Assembly: GCA_029891385.1 (NCBI GenBank)
Contig: CM057224.1
Coordinates: forward strand, 40,233,005-40,297,004
Reading direction: 5' to 3'
Source: Erythroxylum novogranatense
Lineage: Eukaryota > Streptophyta > Magnoliopsida > Malpighiales > Erythroxylaceae
DNA length: 64,000 nt
Shown: one piece after another, positions 1-10,289 of the stretch
Layout of the letters: the number at the start of each line of letters is the position of its first letter
How positions within the stretch are numbered: position 1 is the stretch's first letter
Translations under genes and position numbers: made by a program
Notes under the pieces: model-generated
Seen by the model: only the letters and a program-made list of their open reading frames with translations
What the model was told of the DNA's origin: nothing
The model's database searches: none

Positions 1-1159
1 CACCCTCACGTTACTCACCTCCTTCCTCTCTTTGCCAACAGCTGCTCCCAATGAAGTCCTCTCCAACTTGTCCAGCTACCCACACTCTACTAACGCAAGA
101 CTCCCCAAAGCCACCAGCTTGTTCCCACGTTGCCACACCAACCAGCTGCCAACGTTGTTTCTTCCACAGCAGCTCAACTGCAGCGTGCTTCACCAACCAG
201 CGCTTCCCCCTTTCCTCTTCAGCTCACGTCCCTCTCTCCAACAACTGCTACATCCACTCTTTCTTCACAAGTAACCACGCTATTTTATTTCCACCAGATA
301 CTTCATCGTTTGTGGGTGGACAATAATGGTTCCAGATTAACGTGAGTGTATGATTTCTTTGGAGCTTCTCTTTTCTCTCCAACAGCCCTCCGCTCTCTCC
401 AACTTTACGCACATACACAGCCCATCTCCAGCTCACGTATACTCCTCTCTCTCCAGCTGTTTTTTGTCTTCACCAAGCCACATGAATGCTTCTCCAGCTG
501 CTGTGTTTTTATCTTCACACCACCATCTACTTAACTCCTCTCCAGAAACATGGATGCTCCTTGTTTTACGCCACCTGCTACTTTGTTTTCTTCTTTCTTA
601 TTTAATTCCTCTTTGTTCTCCTTCACACACCAGCTCTTTCTTTTGGCCCTCCAGTCCATGCTCTCTTGTTTTGTTTCTTTTTATTTTTTCTCCACAGCTT
701 CTTAATCGTGGGTGCCAGCAGCTGTTCCCTTTGGTCTCCTCAAGCTTGTCTTCAACGTTTTCCCATCTCCAGCCCATGCTTCTTTTGTTTTGTTATCTCT
801 TAAAACAACCAGCTGCGGTTTGGTCCCTCCTTCTGCCAATGTTGGAGAGTACTGCAGCCCCCCCCACCCCCACTTGCGTTAATCCTCCTGCTTTTTGCGT
901 GGTGATTGGGTCTGTTTCTCTCTTGTTTTTTTGTGTGTCAAAGATGAATGTAGCGTTGGTATTGGTGGAGCTTCCTTGGCTGTTAGTCGTTGGAGAGTAA
1001 CCACAAAAACAAAAGGAAATGAGTGCTGGAAGTATGGGGAGGCTGGTATTTAAAAATAATAAAACAAACAACCCTTAATTATTGTAATTTCAACATAAAT
1101 GGACAAGAGTTTAATAAATTAAGTATCTAAAATTAATATAAAAATGTCCATTAATAACA
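1..1159 (-). repeat. Athila 3' LTR (partial, left end off-window)
   Basis: Position 1 aligns with 8851 in the right LTR, so about 1.44 kb of this LTR lies outside the window. The inner end on the plus strand is TTAATAACA (minus strand TGTTATTAATGG), against TGTTAATGG in the other LTR, a 3-bp difference at the very terminus. A C-rich expansion near 858-876 is absent from the other copy. Plus-strand open frames here, including one of 216 codons at 350-1000, are low-complexity and have no family resemblance; I do not regard them as genes. Confidence 0.92.
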
Positions 1160-1169
1160 CCCCCACACT
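1160..1169 (-). other. Polypurine tract of the Athila element
   Basis: The minus strand reads AGTGTGGGGG directly before the LTR start TGTTATT. Just upstream on the minus strand lies GCTTGAGGACAAGCAA, a motif characteristic of the Athila polypurine region. The tract would prime plus-strand DNA synthesis. Confidence 0.85.
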
Positions 1170-2711
1170 TGAATTGTTGCTTGTCCTCAAGCAACTTACT
1201 TAGGTCACAACCAACGTATTGTCATTTTATTTTCAACGAAAATCAAGTGCTTGCAATCCCTCAAAATTTGGCGAACTTAAGTATCAAGCTATTTCATGTA
1301 TCATAATATTTTCATCAAGGCACATAAACAAAATCAAAGGTAGATATCTTTGATCAAAAGCAAGCACAAAATTAAAATGGACTTCCCTCACGATATTCGC
1401 TCATGTCTCTCAAGTGTATAAGGGTTGTGTTTGGCTCAAAACTTCCTCTATGAGATTACGCTACCATAAGCTTGCAAATTCACCTATTTTTCACTACATA
1501 GAGTACATGCCATCATGGATCAAAAGGGCTTTTATTAAGGGTTGTAATGAGGTTTAAGTTACGGTGAGGTAAAAAGAATAAAGGCTACTCACAAGCATTC
1601 ACAAAGTATTAAGTGACGTGGGACAATTAAAAAGAACTTTTGAAATTTACATACAGAAATACGAGACTACAACTACTCGTCACTATCAAACGCTACGGGT
1701 TTGATTTGTTTTTTGATTTATTTATTTATTTTTTTCTTTTTTTCTTTTTCTCTCCTTTTTTTCTTTTTTTTTGTAACAATAAATATAAAAGAAGATAGCA
1801 TAACAAAAATCAACAACAATTGAGTAGATGTGACTCTAAAACATTTTCGGTTCAGCATATAAAACAAAAGTCCCTAAATCAAGGAATCAAATACTTAGTA
1901 CTTTATTCAACTTGTGAAAGGGTAAGGCTAAAAGTTTTCAAGTTTAATGCAATGTGATTAATACGAAAACAACAAGGATAAAGGCTCAAAGGGGATAACA
2001 AAGGAAAACTGATTTGGTGGGTCATTTAAGCTAAAGGGAAAAAACAAAGAAGGCCTTTATCATATCTATAAAGCATGTAACTAGCAGTATCAAACAGATT
2101 AAGAGCAAGTTCTGAAGATAATCCGCATAGGGAAGCATCACACATGACAACGAAAATAGATGACTATGAGATGCAGTCATATGGCTTAAGATCTCACAAA
2201 TGGTGAAATGAAAATCCATCAAAATTTCATACATTGCCTCATCACTCAGCATCAGTTATTGACTAAGCTTATGCAATTGAATACTTTAATTAATCTACAT
2301 GGTTCACTATCCTCTCAAGCAGCCTAATCCAAGTTCATGCAAACAACTCAATTTTCCATCCAGCTATTTTGACAGAATCATATGTTCAAATTCAACACAA
2401 ATAGGACCCAAGTTAGCTACCAGAAGAGTCGCAACCATTCAAGTGTGCATCTCTCAATATCAACATCAATATCATCAACATCAGCATGCACATAATCTCA
2501 ATCCCAAGTAGTCAACAATCAAACACAGAGCAGGGAAAGAGAAAGAAGAAACCTCCCTGAAAAAGAATCATCCAAAAACCTTTTGCCACCAATCACGCAA
2601 ACCTAAAAAAACTCAAAACAACTTAAAGAAATGCATTAAAAAAACATAAAGGAAACAACGAGAAAAACAAGAAAGAAAACTACAGTCCTACCTGAAAAAC
2701 ATGCACCGCGA
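1170..2711 (-). other. Non-coding 3' internal region of the Athila element
   Basis: This is 1.5 kb between the end of pol and the polypurine tract. Autonomous Athila elements may carry an env-like frame here, but I see no convincing frame on the minus strand. The longest (2031-2252, 73 codons) is hydrophobic with no resemblance I can name. A 70-bp pyrimidine run at 1705-1775 is an A/G run on the sense strand. The 2515-2690 stretch is A-rich. Confidence 0.6.
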
Positions 2712-3182
2712 TCAAGGAGGCGAAGTGTCATGAAGAGACAATCGCTCCTCAGAGTTACCCACAAACTTGGGCATATACAATTTAGCCCGTTGTCCATTTA
2801 CCTTGAATGAATTTTCATTTTCGCGTTTTACCTCAAGGACCCTAAAAGGAAGGACTTGGATCACAGTGAATGGACCATACCACCTCGACTTAAGCTTCCC
2901 TGGAAAAAGACGAAGACGAGAGTTGTAGATCAATACCTGGTCGCCTACCTTAAAGTCTCGGTGGAGAATCTTCTTGTCATGCCACTTCTTCACACGTTCC
3001 TTATACAGCTTCGAATTGTTATAAGCATCCAAACAAAATTCTTCAAGCTCATGAAGTTGCATAAGTCTCTTAGCACCAGCAAGGTAGTTCACATAATCTG
3101 CAAACCATGGAATGACCGTCATAACCATCAGATGCTCATCAGGAAAAGTCTCCTGAATGTCCTTCTTTGTTGCACTCTCCAT
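2712..3182 (-). pseudogene. Truncated pol: RNase H/integrase junction fused to integrase C-terminus
   Basis: The 156-codon frame starts with the linker that follows RNase H (PWFADYVNYL, about residues 25-34). It then jumps straight to the integrase C-terminal segment (ELEEFCLDAYNN, YKERVKKWHDKKI, GDQVLIYNSRLRLFPGKL). The zinc-binding HHCC module and the catalytic D,D,E core, normally about 300 residues between these parts, are absent. The junction is near 3075-3090. The frame stays open across the join, so a single in-frame deletion is the simplest reading. Such an integrase could not catalyse strand transfer, so any later copy would depend on integrase supplied in trans. Confidence 0.85.
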
Positions 3183-3502
3183 GGCAGCTTCATCTAACCT
3201 TGATAGGTGATCAGCTACAAAATTCTCGGTCCCTTCTTATCCTCATTTCAATGTCAAATTCTGCAAAAGTAACACCCAACGAATTAGTCTTGGTTTAGCG
3301 TCGGGTTTTGTCATCAAGTATTTCAAAGCTGCATGATCAGTATACACAATCACTTTAGACAAAACCAAATATGAGCGAAATTTGTCAAAAGCAAACACAA
3401 CCGCCAACATCTCTTTTTCCGTGGTGGTATAATGGCGTTGTGTACAATTTAGTGTCCTACTTGCATAAAAAATAGGATGAAAGATCTTACCTCATCTTTG
3501 GC
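3183..3502 (-). pseudogene. RNase H domain remnant of Athila pol
   Basis: Translated on the minus strand, this stretch contains the RNase H landmarks [20 protein letters not shown] and, near its end, VADHLSRLDEAAME. The preceding frame ends at 3503 just after CDASDY. Continuing requires a one-base shift near 3510-3525. A TGA near 3493 interrupts the shifted frame where Arg or Lys is expected, and another shift near 3240-3260 follows. The domain would degrade the RNA strand of the hybrid during reverse transcription but cannot be made as it stands. Confidence 0.75.
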
Positions 3503-5902
3503 CTAAAACAAAGACCTCTCGTGATAATCACTTGCATCACACATTAATTCAAAAGGAAGAGACCAGTCAGGAGATATAAGAATAGGTGCAGTCACAAGCA
3601 TATCCTTTAACAATTGAAAAGATGTCAAACATTTATCGTCAAAATTAAACACAACATCTTTTTCAAGCAATCTAGTTAAAGGTTTAGCAATTTTGGAAAA
3701 ATCCTTAATGAACCTACGGTAAAAACCAGCATGGCCTAAAAAACTTCTAATGGATCTAACATTGTTTGGTGGTGGAAGTTTCTTAATGACATCAACTTTT
3801 GCTGGGTCTACCTCTATACCCTTGCTAGAAATCTTGTGACCTAAAACAATGCACTCCTGTACCATAAAATGACATTTTTCCCAATTTAGCACTAAATGGG
3901 TCTCTTCACACCTAATCAGGACTTTCTCAAGGTTATCCAAGCATGCATCAAATGAAGTTCCAAACACAGAGAAGTCATCCATGAAAATTTCAATGCAAGA
4001 TTCAAGCATATCAGAAAAAATAGCCATCATACATCTTTGAAATGTAGCTGGAGCATTGCATAACCCAAAGGGCATGCGTCTATAGGCAAATGTACCATAG
4101 GGACATGTAAAAGTTGTTTTCTCCTGATCTTCCAGGGCTACAAGAATCTGCAAATATCCACTATATCCATCTAAGGCACAATAAAAGTCATGTCCAGCTA
4201 ATTTTTCAATCATTTGATCAATGAAAGGCAAAGGAAAATGATCTTTCCTAGTGGCATCATTCAACTTCCTATAATCAATGCACATTCTCCAGCCAGTTAC
4301 CTTCCTAGTGGCTATTAATTCATTTTTTTCATTTTCAACCACAGTGGTGCCTCCTTTCTTTGGCACCACATGCACAGGGCTAACCCAACCAGAATCAGAA
4401 ATGGGATAGATAATACCTACATCTAGAAGCTTTACTACCTCATCTTTCACCACCTCCTTCATGTGTGGGTTAAGTCTCCTCAGGGGCTGCACTATCGCCT
4501 TGCTTCCATCCTCTATGAAAATGTGGTGTGTGCAAAAAGAAGGGCTTATACCCTTGATGTCTGTTATGGACCACCCAATTGCCTTTTTGTGGTCCCGCAG
4601 TACCCTCAATAACTGCTCCTCCATAGCACCTGACAAAGAAGAAGAAATGATAACTGGTAAGTGCTCAGGTGGGTTAAGATAAACATATTTCAAATGACTT
4701 GGAAGAGGTTTAAGTTCAAGAGAAGGAGGCTCTTCAATTGAAGGCTTCGGAAATAGCTTGGCTTGACGTTGGAGAGGCTCGTATGCTCTATAATGTGTCC
4801 AATATGCCTGCTCCAACTCATCTGCAATTTCCTCCAACTCTTCTTGCAATTCTTCCCCTAACTCGTCAATTGTTCCTTGCGCTTCCTCTTCCAACAAATC
4901 TGCACAAACAATAGAAGAATCATCAGTATCAGAAGAATAAATATCAATAAAGTGGCAAGAGTCAAGAGTAGCAGGATGTTTCATAGCATTGAACACATCA
5001 AACACTAGTTCTTCATCTTGAAGTCTCAAGATGAGCTTTCCACGTTGTACATCGATGATGGTCCGTGCAGTGGCCATGAAAGGTCTCCCAAGAATGATAG
5101 GGATGTCTATATCTTCCTCCATGTCAAGGACTAAAAAATCCACCGGGAAGATGAACTTCTCGACCTTGACCAATACATCCTTAATGATTCCCCTCGGATA
5201 GGTGATTGACCTATCTGCCAGCTGAAGCGAAATAGTTGTGGGTTTGGGCTCCGCCAATCCTAATTTCCTGAAAATAGAAAGAGGCATTAAATTAATACTC
5301 GCACCCAAATCCATTAAAGCTTTATCTATATTTAAATCACCAATAACACAAGGAATAGTAAAACTCCCTGGATCCTTAAGCTTCGGTGGCAGCTTTCTTG
5401 ACAATATGGCCGAACACTCCTCATTCAGCTTCACCGTGGCATTCTCCTCAAGCCTCCTCTTGTTAGACAAAATTTCTTTTAAAAACTTCGCATAAGAAGG
5501 CATCTGCGCTATGGCCTCAACAAAAGGAATGTTTATATGCAATTTTTTAAATATCTCAAGAAAACGTCCAAATTGCTTATCTAATTGCGTACCTTTCAAT
5601 CTTTGAGGATAAGGAATCCGAGGTCTTACCGGATTTATGATGGGATCAGCAAATAACCTTGGATGGTTCTCCTTTTCAGCTAGTGCTTCTGTGGCCTCCT
5701 TTCCACTTTCCCGACTCTCATCTTCTTCACTCTTTTCTACTTCTTTACCCTTCTGCTTCTTCTGAACTTCTTCAAGTTGTCTACCACTTCTCAATAAAAT
5801 TGCCTTTGCATGTTCTCTCGGGTTGGCCTCAGTAGTGCTAGGTAATGACCCTGAAGGTCTTTCCTTCAACAAACTTGCAATCTGGCTCATCTGATTCTCC
5901 AA
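3503..5902 (-). pseudogene. Athila pol: aspartic protease and reverse transcriptase
   Basis: This is the longest open frame in the window (799 codons). Residues about 1-110 are a charged gag-pol linker. The protease follows, with ALMDLGASINLMP as the catalytic Asp box and IILGRPF as the flap-side motif. The RT lies from about residue 440 to the end: SPVHVVPKKGG, GWRMCIDYRKLN, ALDGYSGY, FGLCNAPATFQR and the catalytic FMDDFSVFG (YxDD equivalent). The frame is the same as gag, separated from it only by a TAA at 5921-5923, where related proteins have Gln. The first Met at 5902 is therefore an ORF-finder start, not a real initiator. It ends in the RNase H at a frameshift. The polyprotein would have been cut by its own protease. 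Confidence 0.9.
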
Positions 5903-5920
5903 ATGTCTGATAGAAGATTC

Positions 5921-7216
5921 TTAGTTCTGCATCCTGACCTCAGTAGTGGAAATGTACTTTGACAGTAGGTCTTTGAGATTAGATTTCTCTGGTGGTGCAG
6001 GATTAGGAGCCTTGAAACCTGGGGGTAGAGGTGGTTGTCTCTGAACATTGGATGATTGTGGTTGTGCCACCTGATCATTCCGCCAAGAGAAATTTGGATG
6101 ATTCCTCCAGCCTGGGTTGTAAATGTTTGAATATGGGTCCAATCGCTGTCTGTTATAATTGCCCACAAAATGGGCCTCTTCTGTTTCTTGAGCAAAAGGA
6201 TTCCCGACTTGACACTCAGAAGATGCATGGGAATCTCCACCGCAATGTTCACAAACAGCACAACTCTTTAAAGAAGAACTAGCTCCTCCTCTCACACTGT
6301 GCATCAAATTGTCCAATTTCTTCGTCAAAACATCCATCTGAGCAGATAACGCCACTGTATTGTCTACTACACGAGCTCCTCAGAGGTCGTCAGGATGCCT
6401 TCAGATGATATTGAAAACGCTAGTGGCCATCTCGCCAATCAACTTATAGCTTGATCCGCGTTTTCTCATTAAACTACCTCCTGCTGCAGCATCTATGGTA
6501 CTCCGGTCGATGGGTTCATTCTCATATAAAAGTATTGACTTCTGCCATGTAGAGAACCCATGACTAGGACACTGCGTCAACATATCCCGAAATCGCTCCC
6601 ACGCTTCATATAAACTTTCATTTTCATACTGAGTGAAAGAAGTGATCTCATTTTTCATCTTTGCAACCTTGGCAGGAGGGAAAAATTTTGCCAAAAATAA
6701 CCTCATCATCTCATCCCATGTAGTAATCGATCCCGACTGCAAACTAGCCAACCATGCTCTGGCCTTATCCCTTAGAGAAAATGGGAATAACCTTAATCTC
6801 ACTGCGTCTTCCGATACTCCATTTTGCTTGAATAAATCACAAATATCCAAAAATGTTTCCAAATGGGTGTTCGGATCCTAAAAAGGCAATCCTCCAAATT
6901 GAGATGTCCTCACCATGGATGTAATGCTGTGAGGAATCTCAAAACTCGCAGTTATGATCGTCGGCCTTATAATGGGAGGCATGGGTCTATTGTTGTGTCC
7001 CATTGTCAAATCCATCATAGTTAACTCCCTTCTCTCTTCAGTATGTGGCATCAACCTCTCCTCGTGCTGTTCCATCTCTGAAAACTGCTCTTCTCTAGTC
7101 CTTTCTGCTGAAGTACTACTCCGAGCCAATCTGGTTTCCTTACGCAACCTGCGAGCAGTTTTTTCAATTTCAGTATCTAATAGCAAATTCTCGAGCTTTT
7201 GACCACGAGTGAGCAT
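5921..7216 (-). pseudogene. Athila gag with three internal stops
   Basis: Gag packages the element RNA. The likely start is the Met at 7216 (MLTRGQKLENLLLDTE); the open frame runs upstream to 7348, but that part is very hydrophobic and probably leader. The core (6401-6862) shows the retrotransposon gag signature: RLRLFPFSLRDKARAWLASL, TWDEMMRLFLAKFFPP, YESLYEAWERF-like spacing. A zinc knuckle, CEHCGGDSHASSEC (exact CX2CX4HX4C), lies in the 5921-6355 part. All parts are in one frame. They are broken by TAG at 6878-6880, TGA at 6401-6403 and TGA near 6380, with TAA at 5921 closing the frame before pol. Each stop can be explained by a single substitution, several by C-to-T. Confidence 0.88.
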
Positions 7217-7383
7217 AAACAAAATGGAACAAATAAAAAAAACAAACCTAAGGATGAAAAATAAAACAATCGAAATAAAGCAATCAAACAAACAACTAAA
7301 ATACGAAAATAAACAACAAAGCAAAATTAAATCTGAGACAATTAACACCGTCTAATTTAATGACTCAAAATCAGAAATTTTAT

Positions 7384-7401
7384 TCCCCGGCAACGGCGTC
7401 A
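7384..7401 (-). other. Primer-binding site, tRNA-Asp type
   Basis: The minus strand reads TGACGCCGTTGCCGGGGA, six bases inside the 5' LTR end (7408). The 3' end of plant tRNA-Asp would pair with TGGCGCCGTTGCCGGGGA, so there is one mismatch, at base 3. This primer is typical of the Athila lineage. Confidence 0.88.
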
Positions 7402-7407
7402 AAAACT

Positions 7408-9998
7408 TGTTGCGGTCTAAACAAAACAATTAAATTTTATCTAAACCAATTAGAGGCAAGTGTACCCCGTCGACAAGTAATATAAAACGGTGAGAACCGG
7501 ATATCGTACCCAAGGGAAAAAATTCCAACACGTAAGACAATTAAATTAAACGATTAAAAATTACTCAGACGATCTAAAATTGATTGATTTAAAATAAAAT
7601 AAAATAAAATAAAACGATCAAGAAAATATGAAAATTGCAAGGTATGAATTAAAACGACTAAATTTAATCAAATAACAAAAATCGATTAAGGCATTAGACT
7701 TCAATTGGATTAGGCACTAAAAATTATAACAGTGGATTAATTTAGGAAATTCTTCACTTAAGCAAGTCGAACCCAATGTTCATGGTGTTCCCTTCTCTTT
7801 TAAATCCGAGTCACTACTTGGTTCATAGAAAATTCAGAATAAAAGGCGTTAAAAACAAGAAGCCTAAAATTAAGTTCGTTAATTCTAGGTATCCTTACAC
7901 AAGATCCTAAGGTTGGTCTACACTTTAGTTTCAAGTATGTCGCTTGATTAATTTTTCGACAAATTAAATCCCATTAGTTGTGGCATTTAATCATCTAAGG
8001 TCTTGAATCTAGGTGATCAAGCTAAATTAAGATTAAATATGCATTCAATCAAGCAAAAATTAATACCACAAAATTTATCCTAATCCAATATTAATCTTAA
8101 CCTTAACCGAAATGAAAAACCTACTCACACATATTTATCAATGAAACATAAATCATGGTCATAATATATGTTTGCATTAATTAAATCCACACAAAATTTA
8201 AACAAATAAGGAATAAAGATAAATTAAATCCCAGCAAAACCGAGGTTGTTGGGGTTCAAAAACGTTTTGGCCAATGCTCCAAGTTTGTGTGAGTTGCTGC
8301 TTTGCGTCTCCCTTCCAGGCTCCACGTTAATCTCTTCTATTTCTCCCCAGCTGTCACGTCTTCATGATGCCACCAGCTGCTTGCCTAACGTGTTTGTTTT
8401 TCAATTCACACATCAACCTTTCTTCATTCATCAGCTAACATGTGTCTTGATCTCCACCTTGCTATCTTTTTTTATTTCCTCCACTAGCTATATCCCACTA
8501 GTGATGTAACGTTATGCTCCCACCAGATGTAGCTTTTGTTTGTCTTTAAACCACCAGCTGTCCTTTATTGCTTCAACTCACCACTAGCTAACGTAATCTC
8601 CTTTAACAACCAGCTCTATGTGATTTTTTATATGCTACCATCAGTTCTTTCTCCACTAGCTTGTAACGTTGTTGCTCTTGCCATTTCTCCTCCAGCTCTT
8701 CGTTATTCTCCAGCCCAAATCAAATTTTTTCAGCTCTCCTTTAATTCACGGTACTCACCCCTTCAGCTAACACACACACAGTTCTTAGTTTTCATTTATT
8801 TCTCAGCCACACTTCACTCTCACTCACACACAACAGATCACTCACTCATACACCCTCACGTTACTCACCTCCTTCCTCTCTTTTCCAACAGCTGCTCCCA
8901 ATGAAGTCCTCTCCAACTTGTCCAGCTACCCACACTCCACTAACGCAAGACTCCCCAAAGCCACCAGCTTGTTCCCACGTTGCCACACCAACCAGCTGCC
9001 AACGTTGTTTCTTCCACAGCAGCTCAACTGCAGCGTGCTTCACCAACCAGTGCTTCCCCCTTTCCTCTTCAGCTCACGTCCCTCTCTCCAACAGCTGCTA
9101 CATCCACTCTTTCTTCACAAGCAACCACGCTATTTTATTTCCACCAGATACTTCATCGTTTGTGGGTGGACAATAATGGTTCCAGATTAACGTGAGTGTA
9201 TGATTTCTTTGGAGCTTCTCTTTTCTCTCCAACAGCCCTCCGCTCTCTCCAACTTTACGCACATACACAGCCCATCTCCAGCTCACGTATACTCCTCTCT
9301 CTCCAGCTATTTTTTGTCTTCACCAAGCCACATGTATGCTTCTCCAGCTACTGTGTTTTTATCTTCACACCACCATCTACTTAACTCCTCTCCAGAAACA
9401 TGGATGCTCCTTGTTTTACGCCACCTGCTACTTTGTTTTCTTCTTTCTTATTTAATTCCTCTTTGTTCTCCTTCACACACCAGCTCTTTCTTTTGGCCCT
9501 CCAGTCCATGCTCTCTTGTTTTGTTTCTTTTTATTTTTTCTCCACAGCTTCTTAATCGTGGGTGCCAGCAGCTGTTCCCTTTGGTCTCCTCAAGCTTGTC
9601 TTCAACGTTTTCCTATCTCCAGCCCATGCTTCTTTTGTTTTGTTATCTCTTAAAACAACCAGCTGCGGTTTGGTCCCTCCTTCTGCCAATGTTGGAGAGT
9701 ACTGCAGCCCCCATTTCGTTAATCCTCCTGCTTTTTGCGTGGTGATTGGATCTGTTTCTCTCTTGTTTTTTTGTGTGTCAAAGATGAATGTAGCGTTGGT
9801 GTTGGTGGAGCTTCCTTGGCTGTTAGTCGTTGGAGAGTAACCACAAAAAAAAAAAATGAAATGAGTGCTGGAAGTATGGGGAGGCTGGTATTTAAAAATA
9901 ATAAAACAAACAACCCTTAATTATTGTAATTTCAACATAAATGGACAAGAGTTTAATAAATTAAGTATCTAAAATTAATATAAAAATGTCCATTAACA
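7408..9998 (-). repeat. Athila 5' LTR (complete, 2591 bp)
   Basis: It is bounded by TG...CA (plus-strand TGTTGCGG at 7408 and TTAACA at 9998). About 8340-9700 is crowded with the hexamer-like motif CCAGCT or CAGCTG, at least 20 occurrences by eye, often followed by AACGT. A short AAAAT pentamer run sits at 7592-7613. Plus-strand open frames in this span (8246-9920) are pyrimidine-rich, recur in the other LTR and look like chance frames. Confidence 0.92.
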
Positions 9999-10289
9999 CA
10001 TATTAAACAATGACCAAAAAAAAGGTATTATATTGAAGAATTGACCAGACCACATGTTAAATAACTACAAAATTAAATTTTATAATCATATCCAACAATT
10101 ATGGTTCTTATCGTAATCAAGATATCATATATATAAACCATAATTCACCTTCTAAATAGACTCCATATTAAAAAATAGTTAGCCACAATAAATATCATAT
10201 GCTAAATTGTTAGTCAAAATGAGCTCTCTATATATAAATAACTAGTTATAATGTGCTCCATATGCAAAAATAATTTGGCACAATAAGTG
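9999..10289. other. AT-rich flank, no gene seen
   Basis: The first five bases (CATAT) should be the right-hand target-site duplication of the Athila element. The rest is AT-rich with no frame or repeat that I recognise; it may be the 3' flank of the MULE relic. Confidence 0.4.

Larger units (their letters stand above)
1..9998 (-). mobile_element. Athila-type Ty3/gypsy retrotransposon, left LTR cut by window edge
   Basis: The two LTRs enclose a 6.2 kb internal region read on the minus strand. Order from right to left: 5' LTR (7408-9998), tRNA-Asp-type primer site, gag, protease, RT, broken RNase H, integrase remnant, non-coding tail, polypurine tract, 3' LTR (1-1159). Assignment to the Athila lineage rests on the tRNA-Asp primer site, the long (2.6 kb) LTR, the RT box FMDDFSVFG and the GAGGACAAGCAA motif just before the polypurine tract. 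I counted about a dozen substitutions and two small indels over the 1.15 kb where both LTRs are visible, so the insertion is fairly recent. The protein frames are nevertheless broken. The five bases after the right LTR are CATAT; the matching left duplication is outside the window. No env-like frame is visible. Confidence 0.93.

Noticed and set aside
350..1000. 216-codon plus-strand open frame, with similar frames at 9200-9745
   Set aside because: It lies inside an LTR, is rich in Ser, Leu and Phe from a pyrimidine-rich strand, and is broken in the sister LTR by an indel. It has no domain features.
1705..1775. Poly-T tract as a second polypurine tract (central PPT)
   Set aside because: It contains many interruptions and lies in a low-complexity zone. 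Without copies to compare there is no support for a priming role.
5238..5495. Plus-strand frame opposite Athila pol
   Set aside because: It is antisense to a clear protease-RT frame, with no independent support.
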